A stretch of DNA of 64,000 nt, from positions 106,948,400 to 107,012,399 of the forward strand of contig NC_082690.1 in NCBI RefSeq assembly GCF_949987515.2. The letters are read 5' to 3'. Made by a program: the position numbers and the translations under genes. The notes below the pieces were generated by a model. That model was given only the letters and a program-made list of their open reading frames with translations, searched no databases and had not been told where the DNA came from. This document shows positions 11,896 through 23,835 of this stretch, one piece after another; positions within the stretch are counted from its first letter, which is position 1; each line of letters starts with the position of its first letter. This DNA is from Delphinus delphis (Eukaryota > Chordata > Mammalia > Artiodactyla > Delphinidae).

Positions 11896-13255
11896 AGATT
11901 TTTAAAAATTCAGTACTTTGGAACTGACTGTTCCTTTTTTGTAAGTAATGGTTCATCCCAAATGTGTTCTGAAAGCAGACTTTCTGGAACTGGCTGGATG
12001 TTAAGAAGCTGTGTTCATGTAGAAAGAAAACAAATCTGAAGAATAAGGCTATTTGAGAGCAAAAGGTTCTATCGTCCTCCGCTTGGCCCTAAAATTTCAT
12101 AACTGAGACACGGAAGGCACCAGCGAAAGAATCAACAAACATTCCAGGCCAGGCCACCAGGGCCAAGGTTCAGTTGCTAATGAATTAATGGAGCTTCTAA
12201 TTCATCCGGATGTGGAGCTGAGCGTGATTTGCACAACAGATTGTTTTCAATATCTTATGAATGAGATGTTTTAGGGAAGAGCTTTGCTTTCCAGAGCTCT
12301 CTCCCGTCCCACTCCCATCCCTGGGAAAAAGCGCTTCTGGATAAGTACCCCCGCATCTGAGGATCGAACAGCAAACTGACTAGCTTCAGATGGAAAGGAG
12401 GAGGACTGTGTGTGTGATACAGAATCTGGACAGATAGGGATACAAGGTGGTGAGGGTTTTGTTCATTTGGAACTGGCCTTGGGAGAAAAAGCGTTCCTCT
12501 TCCCTTCCCCCCAGTCCAGTCTTTTCTTGCTCTGGAATATGTGACATCAACTTAGATGACTGTTCAGAAACTGGGTGCAAGACAGGAGCAGGGAGTTCAG
12601 TCCCCAGATCACTGAGGTCCGATCTTTGAGTCGGTCTGGGCATCGCACAAGCCAGCATGGGCCTCCCAGGGAAGAGCAAAAAACTCTGAATGCACAAGAA
12701 GGCTCTGATGGATAACCATGAGAAAGAACTGTTTCGGCAGAAAATGCCCAGTGCCCACCTGTGTTGCAGTGGCAACTTTCTGCCCTTTAAATGCCATAAA
12801 AGCACACACGGTCCCCTGTGGAGCAGTTTCTTTTAATTTATCCAAGCTTTGGGATGCAAAGTGTAAGGGTGACACACACACTAGCTGGTTGTCACCTGAC
12901 ATCCACCCAAGACTCCATCTCCAGGAGCCCGTGAACAATGTGCGAGGCTTGGGAGCCTCTAGTCCAGAGAACTTAGCAAAACTTACCTGGGCAAAGAGCG
13001 CCAAAAAAAAAAAATGGCTACGAATATTGCAAAAGCAGCTCTAGCATTTGGGAGATACAAACACGACCTGGTTTATTGTGATTTCCAGCTCTTCCAGGAA
13101 TATGACAAATGAGACCACCCGGGATCCTGTGAGAACAGGATGATTCCAGATCCCAGGGTAAGAAAGGACCAAAATGAGCCTGGAGCATCTGATTGTACCA
13201 GGCAGCAAAGAAATGTTCAAAGCTGAATGAGTGAGTCAGAAAGAGCATCAAAAAG
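11896..13255. other. Intergenic, possible non-coding conserved block
   Basis: No repeat recognised. At 12120-12280 an AT-rich segment carries several TAAT cores (see findings). Confidence 0.45.
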
Positions 13256-13269
13256 AATAACGACCTCAT

Positions 13270-13479
13270 GGGCATCCCTGGTGGCGCAGTGGTTGAGAGT
13301 CCACCTGCCGATGCAGGGGACACGGGTTCGTGCCCCGGTCCGGGAAGATCCCACATGCCGCGGAGCGGCTGGGCCCGTGAGCCATGGCCGCTGAGCCTGC
13401 GCGTCCGGAACCTGTGCTCCGCGACGGGAGAGGCCACGACAGTGAGAGGCCCGCGTACCGCAAAAAATAATAATAATAA
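13270..13479 (+). mobile_element. CHR-type tRNA-derived SINE (cetacean)
   Basis: Near-consensus copy with the CTGGTGGCGCAGTGG start and GGTTCGTGCCCCGG box. The tail is CAAAAAATAATAATAATAAA. The duplication AATAACGAC flanks it (13256-13264 and 13480-13488). Confidence 0.9.
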
Positions 13480-13559
13480 AATAACGACATCCTGTGATGT
13501 CCTGGATGGAATCCTGGAACAGAAAAAGGATAGTAAGTAAAAACTAAGGAAATCTCAGT

Positions 13560-13735
13560 GAAGTCTGGCTTTATTTAATAACTATGTATCAATATTGGTT
13601 CTTTAAGTGTAACAAATACAACATACTAATATAAGCTGTTAGTAGTGGGGGGCAGGGTATATGGGAACTCTCTGTACTATCGCCTCAATTTTTCTGTAAA
13701 TCCGAAGCTATTTTAAAACAAACCAAAAATGTACG
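13560..13735 (+). mobile_element. Old LINE-1 (L1M-type) 3' end
   Basis: GGGTATATGGGAACTCTCTG and TTTTTCTGTAAATCCGAAGC, then TATTTTAAAACAAACC, resemble L1M 3' termini. It lies just after the CHR SINE at 13270. Confidence 0.6.
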
Positions 13736-14953
13736 GAAAAATAAGAATAATGACCACAATAGATTGAAAGACATGAAAGGTATATGACTCTGAAAGCTTA
13801 CATGTGTGAGGCCAAGACTTGATACAGTATGAAGATGACAGAAAGATAGGCTGAAACTAATTCTTTCTCTGCAGCTGGGGGTGGAGGGGAAAAAAAGACC
13901 AAAGAAGGGCTTTCTATGAAGAATAACTTCCTTTACTTTTGGGTCTCTGAAGACCTTCTTCTCAACTGAAAACACGGAGAAAAGATAACATTTTCGGTAC
14001 CATTGTTTGAATTAGAACCACCTTTTCTTGTAATACCGCATTTCCGTGCCACTCTTTAAAATAATTCTGATGATTGCGTATAAAATCATCATCATAAACG
14101 AAAGACCCAGAAAAACAAAACAACAACAAAAAAAACTCAGAAATGAAGAACTCAGCATCTAGTAGGGCAGTACCTAAGGATGAAGATGCAGGACGAGCCT
14201 TTTTACCTGAGACACAGTCAGATGAAAGGAAGGGAGAATGGAAATTCCCCCAGAGTCATCAGGATTTTACAGGCACCACATTTACAGGCAGTTTCTGGCT
14301 GGTTTGACACTTTTTGAAACAAATTGTATCTTTGTGGAATGAATGTTTTAAATAATAACCAAAGCCAGTTTCCCCGCTAGGCTCCAGCTCCCAGTATTAT
14401 GCTGAAACCTCCGTTGCAGAAGTTACATGGAATCTAGGTAATCCAAATTAAAAATAAAGTAACTTTTCCAAATATTTTGGTGAAAATAGAAACTTTCCAT
14501 TTTATGAGATATTATTTTTGTCTCCCCTCTGTACTCAAAGTAAAACAAAATATTAAGGCTTAATTCCATTTTATTTCAACTGTTTAACTTTGCCCCTGAA
14601 CTTTTAGATAAACATTTACCCAAAGGATGAACTGGTGGATTTGAATTTTTGAAACATAGTAAACATTTTCCTATTTAATAATCTATCTAGTTTCTATAAA
14701 CTGTATCAATTTATTAGATGTTTTAGCTTCTTTGAAGGTTGAATAAAGTTTAAGGTTCACCCAGAATATTTTTTTTAAGATGAGTTTATATTCTTCCCCA
14801 TCTTGCTTCAAAAATGGTTATGGAGGCCATCTCTGCTTGTGTTTAATCAAGTTTTTGAGGTTAGGCAATGAGTGAGGAGTGACTTATTGATTAGATGTAA
14901 GATTGAACGTCAGGAACTCCAAAACTTGAAATAAACTTTATCCTTGGTTTTCA
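13736..14953. other. Intergenic, AT-rich, no gene recognised
   Basis: Long AT-rich unique sequence without open frames of note. Confidence 0.55.
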
Positions 14954-15020
14954 TTCCCTCCCTTCCTCCCTCCCTTCCCCTCCCTCTCCCCCCTCCCCTC
15001 CTCTCCGCTCTCTCCCCTTG
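14954..15020 (+). repeat. Pyrimidine tract (CCCTT/CCTCC)n
   Basis: About 65 nt of almost pure C/T, the strand complement of the type of tract at 2980. Confidence 0.85.
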
Positions 15021-15999
15021 CCCAGAGTGGCACACAGGTGGCAGTCACCTTGCCAGCCACTAGGTGCTGTGTAGCACACCCTGGAGGCAGCCAAACTGGC
15101 AGTAGTGTCTGCTTATCAGGAAATGACATACCTGGGGGCCTCACCACCGCACCAGAAAGTGGATAGACAGGATTTGAGGTGCTGTTTGCCAGCGGAAACA
15201 GGTTCTTCTTGAATGTCAAGGGCTATGCCTAGTTTCTTCGGGTTGGTGTGTCCTGTGAACACATGGGCATACGGTTCCCGGATGAACAGGGTATATTTTC
15301 TTCCTGAACGACGACTGTTTTTTACAGGAGTTGCCACCGGCGACAGCCCCTGCTTGATTCTGGTGGCTTATGTTGGGAGTTGGCTGCAGCCCCTGGAAGG
15401 TGAAAATCCAACATCCAAAAAGGTGTCAAAATCCAGCTCAGCAGAGTAAGCTACGGCTTGGCAGGAATGTCAGCTCCTGCTGCCTGAAACTTCCCAATCA
15501 CCCAGCCAAGACTGCAGCATCCTGGGGGCCTCGGTGCCCACCACTCTGGCTTTGCCAAGCCCTGACCTTGGCCAAGTTCCTTTGCCTCTCTAAGCCTCAG
15601 TTTCCTCATCTGTCAAATGGGAACACTAGTCCCTGCCTAGAGATTTTCCCAACGATGACCAAAGCAACAGGTGTAAACTGCAGTCAATGCCGCCACGTAG
15701 CTGTTTGAATAAATGGTAGTTTGTTCGCTCATTCAGCAGGTGGTGCTTTGAGTACTTCCTATGTTATGGGCACCGTTATGGGCACTAAGGATGGATTCTA
15801 TAAATCTTAGTCTTATCTTAAATCTAGCTCACCAGACAAATGCTAAAAGGTAGTGGCAGTAATCCAGGAAGTGACCAATAGTGGCGATTCACCACTTCTC
15901 ATGCATATAGGCCATTTGCAAAGCCTCTTTTGAGGAAGAGCTTGTACAGGTTTGTTTTTGTTGTTGTTTTGGTTTGGTTTTGGTTTTGGTTTTTAATTG
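15021..15999. other. Intergenic, mostly unique
   Basis: Apart from the MIR at 15545 there is a GT-rich stretch near 15950-16010 (GTTTTGGTTTGG units) and nothing else identifiable. Confidence 0.5.
15545..15650 (-). repeat. MIR SINE remnant
   Basis: CTTGGCCAAGTTCCTTTGCC, CTAAGCCTCAGTTTCCTCAT and CTGTCAAATGGGAACACTAG, a well-preserved antisense MIR. Confidence 0.8.
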
Positions 16000-16674
16000 G
16001 GTTGTTTGTCTTTTTTGATTCCTTCATAAGACTTGTTTATATATTTTGGATACAAGTCCTTTGAGGTATATACGTGTTGCAAATACCTTCTCCTGTTTTA
16101 TGACTCGCCTTTTGACTCAATGGTATCTTTTGATCAACAGAAGCTCTTCATTTTAAGAGCTCTTCATTTTAAGTCCAATGTATTAATCTTCTCCTTTGTG
16201 GTTACTGTCCTCTGTGTCCTGTTTCAGAAATGTTTCTCCATCTCAAGGTCGTGAAGATAGTCTCCTGTAGTAGCCCTAGAAGCTTTGTTGTGCTATTCCT
16301 GTATCTGAAATTGGCTTTGTGTATGGTGTGAGGTAGGAGGTCAGGGTTCATCTTTCTCCCTAGGGCCGTCCACGCCATTCATTGATTTCACACCATTTGT
16401 TGGAAGGATGCTCCCTTCCCCACCCTGGCAATTTTGCAGTAAGTCAAACAACAGTGTGTGTGTAGGTCTGTCTCTGGACTCCGTTTGTTCCATTTATCTA
16501 TTTCTCTATCCCTTTCTCTATCCTTGCACAGCACAACACTGTTAAACATTGTAGCTTGAAAAGGCTTCACGTCAGATAGGATAAGTCCTCTACCCTGAAC
16601 TAAAATTTTCTCTACCATTGTTGGCCTTTTGCATTTCCGTATAAATGTCAGTATCAGCTTGTCAATCTGTCAGT

Positions 16675-16708
16675 CTTCTCTTTCTCTGTCTCCCTCTCTC
16701 TCTCTCTG

Positions 16709-16757
<49 letters not shown>
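16675..16757 (+). repeat. Compound (CT)n(CA)n microsatellite
   Basis: CT-rich part to 16720, then about 18 CA units to 16756. It lies within the antisense L1. Confidence 0.93.
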
Positions 16758-16758
<1 letters not shown>

Positions 16759-16940
16759 CTTCTGGCATTTTGACTGGGGTCACATTGAATCTATAGATCA
16801 CCTTGGGGAGAATTGACAACATATAATACTATATTGAGTCTTCCAATCCATAAACACAGAATGGATTTCCTGGTTTGCTTTGTTGAAGTCATGCATATTT
16901 TTTGTTTGTTCTCAGCTACTTCACATTTTTAATGCTATTT

Positions 16941-17284
16941 TTAATATAAATTTATTTATTTTTGGCTGTGTCGGGTCTTTGTTGCTGCGCGTGGGCTTTC
17001 TCTAGTTGCAGCGAGCGGGGGCTACTCTTTGTTGCGGTATGCGGGCCTCTCATTGTGGTGGCTTCTCTTGTTGCAGAGCACGGGCTCTAAGCACACGGGC
17101 TTCAGTAGTTGTGGCACTTGGGCTCAGTAGTTGTGGCTCGCGGGCTCTAGAGTGCAGGCTCAGCGGCCATGGCTCACGGGCTTAGCTGCTCCACAGCATG
17201 TGGGATCTCCCCAAACCAGGGCTCGAACCCGTGTCCCCTGCAGTGGCAGGCGGATTCTTAACCACTGTGCCACCAGAAGCCCCC
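16941..17284 (-). mobile_element. Long-form CHR/tRNA-derived SINE, antisense
   Basis: Antisense copy ending GCCACCAGAAGCCCC, with GGGCTCGAACCCGTG (complement of the tRNA B box) and repeated units of the type CAGTAGTTGTGGC. It is inserted in a degraded antisense L1; L1 sequence continues on both sides. An imperfect duplication is seen around 16931-16944 and 17286-17299. Confidence 0.82.
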
Positions 17285-18261
17285 AGATGATATTTTAAAA
17301 GGCATAAGCTTTTCAGATTTTGTTGGTTCCTAGAATACAGAAGAATAATTGACTTTTAAATGTTAATCTTATGTTCAATGACCTCGCCTAATTCATTTAT
17401 TAATTCTAATGATTTATCTGTAGGTACTCCTGGGTTCCTCCATTCAGAATTATGTTGTCTGTGGATAATGTCAGTTTTGTTTCTTCCTTTCCAGTCCATA
17501 GCTTCGTATTTATTTTTCTTGCCTTATTGCAGTCCTAGGACCTCCAGGGCAACATTGAATAGAAGTGGAGATGGCAGACGTGTTTCAATTCCAACCTTTC
17601 CAACCTTGGGTCGAAGCTTTCAATATTTCACTATTTAGTTGCTATTTGTTGCGGGTTTAGACATTTATCCTTAGTTTGCTAGGAGTGTTTATCACAAACA
17701 GGTGTTAACTTTTACCAAATGCTTTTTCAGCACCTAGGGAGATGATCACTTGTCTTTTTCTTTACTTTGTTAATTCTTAAATATTACACCAACCTTACAT
17801 TTCTGAAATAAATTCAATTTGGTCATAATATATTACTCTTGTTAATGGAATCTCTTTGTTTAGGGTTTTTGCATATATGTTTAGGAGAGATACTGTGCCT
17901 TGTAATGTCCTTTCTTGGTTAAAGTGAATTGAGAAGTAGTCCCTCTTTATTCCTGGAAGAGTTTGTGAGACCTCGGCGTTATTTTTTCCTGAAATGTTTA
18001 GAAAATTTCACCAGTGGAGCCATGTGGACCTAGAATTCTCTTTGTGAAAAGGATTTAAATCAAATCTGTTTTATAGATATAGGACTATTGGGGGTATCTC
18101 TTCATAGGAAAACTTTAAGAAGTTGGGTTTTTCTGGAATACTGTCGATTTCGTGTAACTTTTCCAATGCATTTGTGTAAAGTTATTCACGATGCCCTCAT
18201 GCTATCTCTCTATGTCCGTGGGAGCTGTAGTGATATCTGCCTTCTTGTTTCTGTTAGTGAT

Positions 18262-18815
18262 CATGGACTTGCTTCTCTTTATCCCTGCCAAGAAGGGCCC
18301 TGCTCAGAACCCACTTCTGCATGTACCTTGCTCTGTATCTCCTCCTTTTCACCCCTCCCCATGGGGTGAAATCACTGCCCACCCTGAGCCCACACCTGTT
18401 TCTGATACCATGCTCAGACACTCAGACTCCAAAGATCCTACCCACATGGCCCCCAGCCCACTTCCAGAGCCCGCACGGGCCCCTTCCCTAGACTGCCCTC
18501 TCAAAGGCAGAGCGTTGGGCTTGCCGTACGGGCCCCTTGGGTGGCTGAGGGCAGCTGCCTGCGGAGTTGTGGTCAGAGCATGGACGTGCAGGTTCCTCAT
18601 GGTATGACATGGTGCCGGGGTGACAAGACTGGGGGGAAGGCATCATCTCCCCATCACCCCATCTTCCAGCACAGATCTCTGAGGACTTTGCCACTTCTAG
18701 ATGTGAGCCTTACCTTCTCTGTTGTGCAAAGGTATATTTCTCAAAGTAGGAGGAGAGAAAATATTTTATTGAATAGTTTGTTAGCTTGACGTATAACTTA
18801 AATATTAGATAGATG
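18262..18815. other. GC-rich non-L1 segment inside antisense L1
   Basis: Antisense L1 is recognisable up to about 18260 (TTGTTTCTGTTAGTGATC) and again from about 18840 (GAGGTTTATCGATATCAGC). The sequence between does not look like L1 and is much richer in G and C up to about 18700. No poly-A, duplication or known protein match is evident. Confidence 0.5.
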
Positions 18816-19443
18816 GCATACAGTCTTCTCTTGTTAGGGGCAGGCCTGAGTCTTGATAGAGGTTTATCGATATCAGCAGTCTTTTCAAAGAACTAACTTT
18901 TAGTTTCGCTAATTTCTCCGTGATGCGTTTGTTTTCTAAACCAGTGATGTCTACTCTCATCTTTATTATTTGCTTCCTTCTGCTTTGAGGTTAATGTGCT
19001 GGTTTTTCCTAGCTTCTTGATATGCACACTTAGATCATTGATATCAGCCTTTCTTCTTTTTGATTACACGTGCTTTTAGGGCTATACAATCTTCAAGCAC
19101 AGATTTAACTACATATGATAATATGGTATGGGATATCATATCTTCATTGTATCCAGCTCAAACTATCTTCACATTGTCAAAGTGATTTCTTCTTTGGTCT
19201 ACAGATTATTCAGAAGAGTATCACTTAATTTCCAAACATTTGGGGATTGTCATTTTGTTACTGGTTTCTGTTTATTTCCCCTGTCATCAGAAAATGACAG
19301 TTCAGTCCTTCAAAATATGTTAAGATTGGCTTTATGGCCCGACATGGGCCATTGCGACAAATGGTTTGCATGTGCTTGAAAAAAATCTGTATTCTGTAGT
19401 TTTAGTTGATATTTTTGTCTACAATCCTACCATTCTCTGAAAG

Positions 19444-19704
19444 TTAAATTTTCACAGTTAAACATACAATTATGATTGAGGATTTATTTCTTATTTTAAT
19501 TCTGTCAGATTTTGTTTTATGTACTTTGAGGTAAACATGTTTTAGAATTGTTATGTCTTTCTGCTGAATTGATCTAAGACATCGCTTTTTATCTCTAGGA
19601 AAATTTCTTACCTTGAAATCTACCTTGTTTGATATTAGTATAGCTACACCAGCTTTCCTTCTGATTGTGTGTGCATGGTATATATTTCTTCCACCCTTCA
19701 ACAT
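19444..19704 (-). pseudogene. L1 ORF2 endonuclease fragment
   Basis: 86 open codons containing RRKAGVAILISNKVDFK, the recognisable mid-part of the L1 apurinic-like endonuclease domain, then SIQQKDITILKHVYLKVHKT, where active L1s have an N-Y-A-P-N type motif; that motif is decayed here. It is part of the degraded L1 at 16000-20960 and is not functional. Confidence 0.75.
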
Positions 19705-19890
19705 CTAATCATTCTGGTTCTTTATATTAAAGTGCATCTTCTGTAAATAGCATAGAGTTGAAGTTTTAAAAAAATCTAGTCTGATAACTTTGCCGCTTAA
19801 TTGGAGGATTTAGCCCATCTATACTTAATGTAATTGTTGACATATATCTGGGCTTACACCCACCATCTACTCTTTCACATCTGTCCCATT

Positions 19891-20052
19891 TGGGTTTTGG
19901 GGGGTACATTTTTACCTCCTTCTTTTCGATTAATCAAATCGTTTTAAAATTCCGATTTCTATTCTATTGTCTGGGTTTTGGGGGGTACATTTTTACCTCC
20001 TTCTTTTCGATTAATCAAATCGTTTTAAAATTCCTATTTCTATTCTATTGTC
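19891..20052 (+). repeat. 81-bp tandem duplication (2 copies)
   Basis: TGGGTTTTGGGGGGTACATT at 19891 recurs at 19972. The two units of 81 bp differ at a single visible base (CCGATTT versus CCTATTT). A partial third copy (AAATCGTTTTAAAATTCCG) occurs at about 20125-20157. Confidence 0.92.
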
Positions 20053-20112
20053 TATTTCTATTCTATTGTCTATTCTATTGTCTATTGTCTATTGTCTATT
20101 CTATTCTATTTA
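20038..20112 (+). repeat. (CTATT)/(CTATTGT) short tandem repeat
   Basis: Irregular repeats of TCTATTCTATTGTC follow the 81-bp duplication directly and lead into the partial third copy. They probably grew from the end of the 81-bp unit. Confidence 0.85.
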
Positions 20113-20967
20113 AAACGATTCTATAAATCGTTTTAAAATTCCGATTTCTATTCTATTCTTCCGCTGGTGGTTACAATGTATTTATCAAGTACATCCTAGC
20201 TTTTTGAGTCTGTCTTATAATAGTGCTTTTACCGTTCACTTTTGGACTATGTAGAACCTTAAATGCCCTTCACTTCATTCACCCCCTTACCTTTTGTCTT
20301 ATTTTTGTCAGGTGTTAATTCTATTTATACTTCAATCCCCGCAAGACACTATTATTGCCATTTTAAACAATCAGTAATCATCAGATTTTCCCTTTCCCGT
20401 GATATTCATTCCTTTCTACCTGCATTAGGGATTATTTCCCTTCTGTCTGAAAAGCTCCCTTTAGTATTTCTTTCCAAGCAGACCTGTCAGCAATGAGTTC
20501 TTTTAGTTTTCGTTCATCAGAAGACATCTTTATTCCACCTTCATTGTTTTTTTTTAAACTTATTTCACAAATCGTTATTTAGTTCAGCTTTTAAGACCCC
20601 CAGAGCAACATTAAATCCAGTCTGTATTCATAGAAAGAAAATACCCATAGCCACATTTTAAGAATATTTTTTTCTTTGAGTTTCCATGGCATCGTGAGCA
20701 AGTTTAACTTTTCCATTTAAATCTTTCATATATTTACAGCCCACCTTCATTCTTGAAAAATACTTAGAATATAGAATCCTGAGTTGGTTGTTGTTTTCTT
20801 TCAGCGATTTAAAAGTGTCATTCTATTGTCTTTGGCTTCCATTGTTTCTGTGGAAGTGTTAGCCATTAACCTTATTATTGATCTTTTGAAAACGGTGTCT
20901 TTTTCTCTGTCTGCTTTTAAGATCTTTTTTCCTTGTCCTTTGTTCTCACCAGTGGCACTATTATGTG

Positions 20968-21655
20968 CAGGCATACCTCAGAGGGGTTACAGGTTTGATT
21001 CCAAACCACTGCAATAAAGTAAATATCACAATAAAATGAGTCACATGAATTTTTTGGTTTCCCAGTGCATATAAAAATTGTGTTTATGCTATACTGTAGT
21101 CTTTTAGTGTGAAAGAGTATTATGTCTAAAAAAAAAACCAATGTACATCATTTTAAAATACTTTACTGCTAAAAAATGCTAATCATGGGCTTTCCTGGTG
21201 GCGCAGTGGTTGAGAGTCCGCCTGCCGATGCAGGGGACACGGGTTCGTGCCCCGGTCTGGGAGGATCCCACATGCCGCAGAGCGGCTGGGCGCGTCCGGA
21301 GCCTGTGCTCCGCAACGGGCGAGGCCACAACAGTGAGAGGCCCACATACCACCAAAAAAAAAAAAAAAAAAAAAGTTAATCATTCTCTGAGCCTTCAGCA
21401 AGTCATAACCTTTTTGCAGTAGTACCATCAAAGTCACTGATCACACATCACCATACCAAATGTCAGAATAATGAAAGAGCTTGAAATGTTGTTACCGAAA
21501 TGTGACACAGAGACACAAAGTGAGCAAAGGCTGTTGGGAAATGGGGCTGAGAGACTTGCCCAATGCAGCATTGCCCCAGACCTTCAATTTGTAAAACATG
21601 CAATGTATGCAGAGCGTGATAAAGTGAAGCACAGTAAAACAAGGTACACTTGTAG
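20968..21655 (-). mobile_element. Tigger-type (TcMar) DNA transposon remnant, internally deleted
   Basis: The left end AGGCATACCTCAGAGG and the right end AAAACAAGGTACAC match the inverted ends of mammalian Tigger elements. Inside are GGTTTCCCAGTGCATATAAA, CTACTGCTAAAAAATGCTAA-like sequence and GTGACACAGAGACACAAAG. The transposase body is absent. A CHR SINE is inserted at 21187-21376. Confidence 0.82.
21187..21376 (+). mobile_element. CHR-type SINE with internal deletion, nested in Tigger
   Basis: Same family as the copies at 7404 and 38379, but it lacks about 26 nt between GAGCGGCTGGGC and GCGTCCGGAGCC, the part that holds GTGAGCCATGGCCGCTGAG in the others. Flanking duplication TAATCAT (21180-21186 and 21377-21383). 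It interrupts the Tigger-like element at 20968-21655 and is therefore younger. Confidence 0.88.
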
Positions 21656-22544
21656 CTACATGTGGTTTTCTTTGTGTCCCCTCTTGACGTTGATAGAGCT
21701 TTCCCACATCCATAATTAAATGTGGCCTGGTGTCTGTCAGCAGTTGTGGGGAAGTCTTGGTCGAACTCTTTTCGAGTATTGCTTCTGACTCCTTTGTTTA
21801 TTCGTATTGCTTGGTTTTTAATGACTTGCGTCTGCCTCCTGGCACTTGAGGTAGTGTTTCATTGAATCTTGGACATTGATGTTTGCTTCGAGGGAGAGGG
21901 TTTTAGGTCCTTTGGTGGGCAGAATACAGACAGGTCAGCTTGTTTCTATCAGGGTTGGATGTGATTTGAGGCTGGACTTCAAGATTTGGGGAAGGAAGGT
22001 CTCCTTCGGGAACATAGCCTTTCAGGGTTCTCATCTGAAAGCTGGACCGTTTAGCAGGACCCACCCCTTTCTTGGCGGGCCCTGAACTCCAGCTGTTGCT
22101 TCCCCAGAATCAAGAGACTCTGCCCAAATCTCTGATTGCCTTTGTGTCCCCTTAGCTGTCACTTTCCGCCTTACTTCTCAGCTGCTCAGCCTTGTACATG
22201 AGCAATTTGGGAATAAAGTGAACAGAATGTTGAGCCCGTTTCTCCATGGTTCCCTCCTCTCTGGGGTCTTAGCCTTTGAGTCCTGTCTGCCTCAGTTGTC
22301 CTCCAATTTCTTCCAATACCTAGGGGTGTTTTGGGGGAGATTTTGTTTTTATCCAGCTTCTACAGCTGTCCTTGGCAGAAAGATTACTCTGACACTCTTG
22401 TGACCAGAAGCAGAGCTCCCGTTATGCATCTTACCAGCTGCTACCTCCTGCAGACCCTTTTATGTGTACACACAGAGCGTCGCCTCGAGAGTTGGAACTT
22501 CTCAGACAACAGCGGAAAGGCACGCTCTTGGGCTCAGGTGGTCA
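21656..22544. other. Intergenic, no gene recognised
   Basis: Between the Tigger remnant and a MIR; T-rich at the start, possibly more old L1. Not resolved. Confidence 0.45.
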
Positions 22545-22695
22545 GGGGAGGGTCCTCTACCTCTGTTGTTTCCAAATGCATGATCCTGAGTAAGCCACTG
22601 GATCTGTTGAGGCCTTAGTTTCCTCATCTGCAAAATGGGTCTAATGACACCTGTGCCGTGTATTTCACAGACTTTGTGTGAGGATGAGTCTTAGG
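22545..22695 (-). repeat. MIR SINE remnant
   Basis: TGAGTAAGCCACTGGATCTG, TTAGTTTCCTCATCTGCAAA and ATGGGTCTAATGACACCTG, antisense MIR. Confidence 0.78.
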
Positions 22696-23468
22696 GAATG
22701 CAGCCAAGGGTACTTTGAGAAGAGAGATGTGACTTTTTTTTTTAATTAAGAAGATGCTGTGAGCCCTGAATACAGGGGCAGAATCAGGACCAGAGCCTTT
22801 TGCTGTGTGGAGGTGCCACACCCCTGATAGATATTTACAAACATCTGCAAAGGATGGGTATGTGCTCCAGGAAGCCTTCCCCAGGGGACCCGTCTTCCAG
22901 AAGACCCTAAAGACACTTGCCCAGTGAGCTGAATCTTGTAAGCAAAGGCAGCGCCCTGGGAACAAATGTGCACTGGCGCTGCGGGTTCTGAAGGGATCAG
23001 GCTGGAGCAAGGTGGGCAGAGGGTCCAGAGCCGCCCTCCCTCTGGAGCTTTGTTCAGCATTCCCTCCACGGGCTTCCGTGGACTCCATGCCTGTCTCCAT
23101 ACAGGGTTACTGGTCCCACGGCACCACGGTCACCAGTGTGCGTGTCTGTCCCCCTGAGACTAGGTGGGTCCCAAACTTAGCTGCCCTCTGAGCCCCTGGG
23201 AGCAGCTGAAAATCTCAGATTGTGAAGCCCGACACAAACATTAGTCCAGACACTGAACTTCCCTGGGGTAGAAACTGCCATGGGCCCAAGCGTGCCTGGT
23301 ACTATATGTTTGCTGGGGGTGGGAGGCTGGGAGGGGAAGGTGGAGAGCAGGCAGGGAGGCGGCAGGAGCATTCAGCCCCTCGAATCCCAGCAAGTTCCAC
23401 CCTGGTCTGCTGACCAGTGACCTGGCAGCGTGAGCAGGCGTTTTAGCTGAGCGATTCCCGTCTTTCTT
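22696..23468. other. Intergenic, no gene recognised
   Basis: Contains a 158-codon open frame on - (22624-23100) without a recognisable domain. Probably chance. Confidence 0.5.
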
Positions 23469-23835
23469 TTTTTTTTTTAAAAATAAATTTATTTATTTTA
23501 TTTGTTTAGTTTTGGCTGCATTGGGTCTTTGCTGCTGCACGTGGACTTTCTTTAGTTGAAGCGAGCGGAGGCTACTCTTGGTTGTGGTGCGTGGTCTTCT
23601 CATTGCGGTGGCTTCTCTTGTGGAGCGTGGGCTCTAGGCACTCAGGCTTCAGTAGTTGTGGCACGCGGGCTCCGTAGTTGTGGCTCGCGGGCTGTAGAGC
23701 ACAGGCTCAGTAGTTGTGGCGCACGGGCTTAGTTGCTCCGCGGCATGTGGGATCTTTCCGGACCAGGGCTCGAACCCGTGTCCCCTGCATTGGTAGGCGG
23801 ATTCTTAACCACTGCGCTGCCAGGGAAGCCCCTCT
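23469..23835 (-). mobile_element. Long-form CHR/tRNA-derived SINE, antisense
   Basis: Same long subfamily as the copy at 16941, with three tandem-like AGTTGTGGC units, GGGCTCGAACCCGTG and the terminal CTGCCAGGGAAGCCCC. It starts with T/A-rich sequence (the antisense A tail). Flanking duplication TCTTTCTT (23461-23468 and 23836-23843). Confidence 0.85.

Larger units (their letters stand above)
16000..20960 (-). mobile_element. Long degraded LINE-1 (L1M-type), antisense, interrupted
   Basis: Antisense L1 from the ORF2 C-terminal side (16000) through the reverse-transcriptase region (TTGAGTCTTCCAATCCATAA near 16834; ACATTGAATAGAAGTGGAGA near 17549) to the endonuclease region (19444-19704) and 5' region (20200-20960). 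It is interrupted by a (CT)n(CA)n tract, a CHR SINE (16941-17284), a GC-rich non-L1 segment (about 18262-18815) and an 81-bp tandem duplication (19891-20052). Stops and frameshifts are throughout. Confidence 0.75.
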
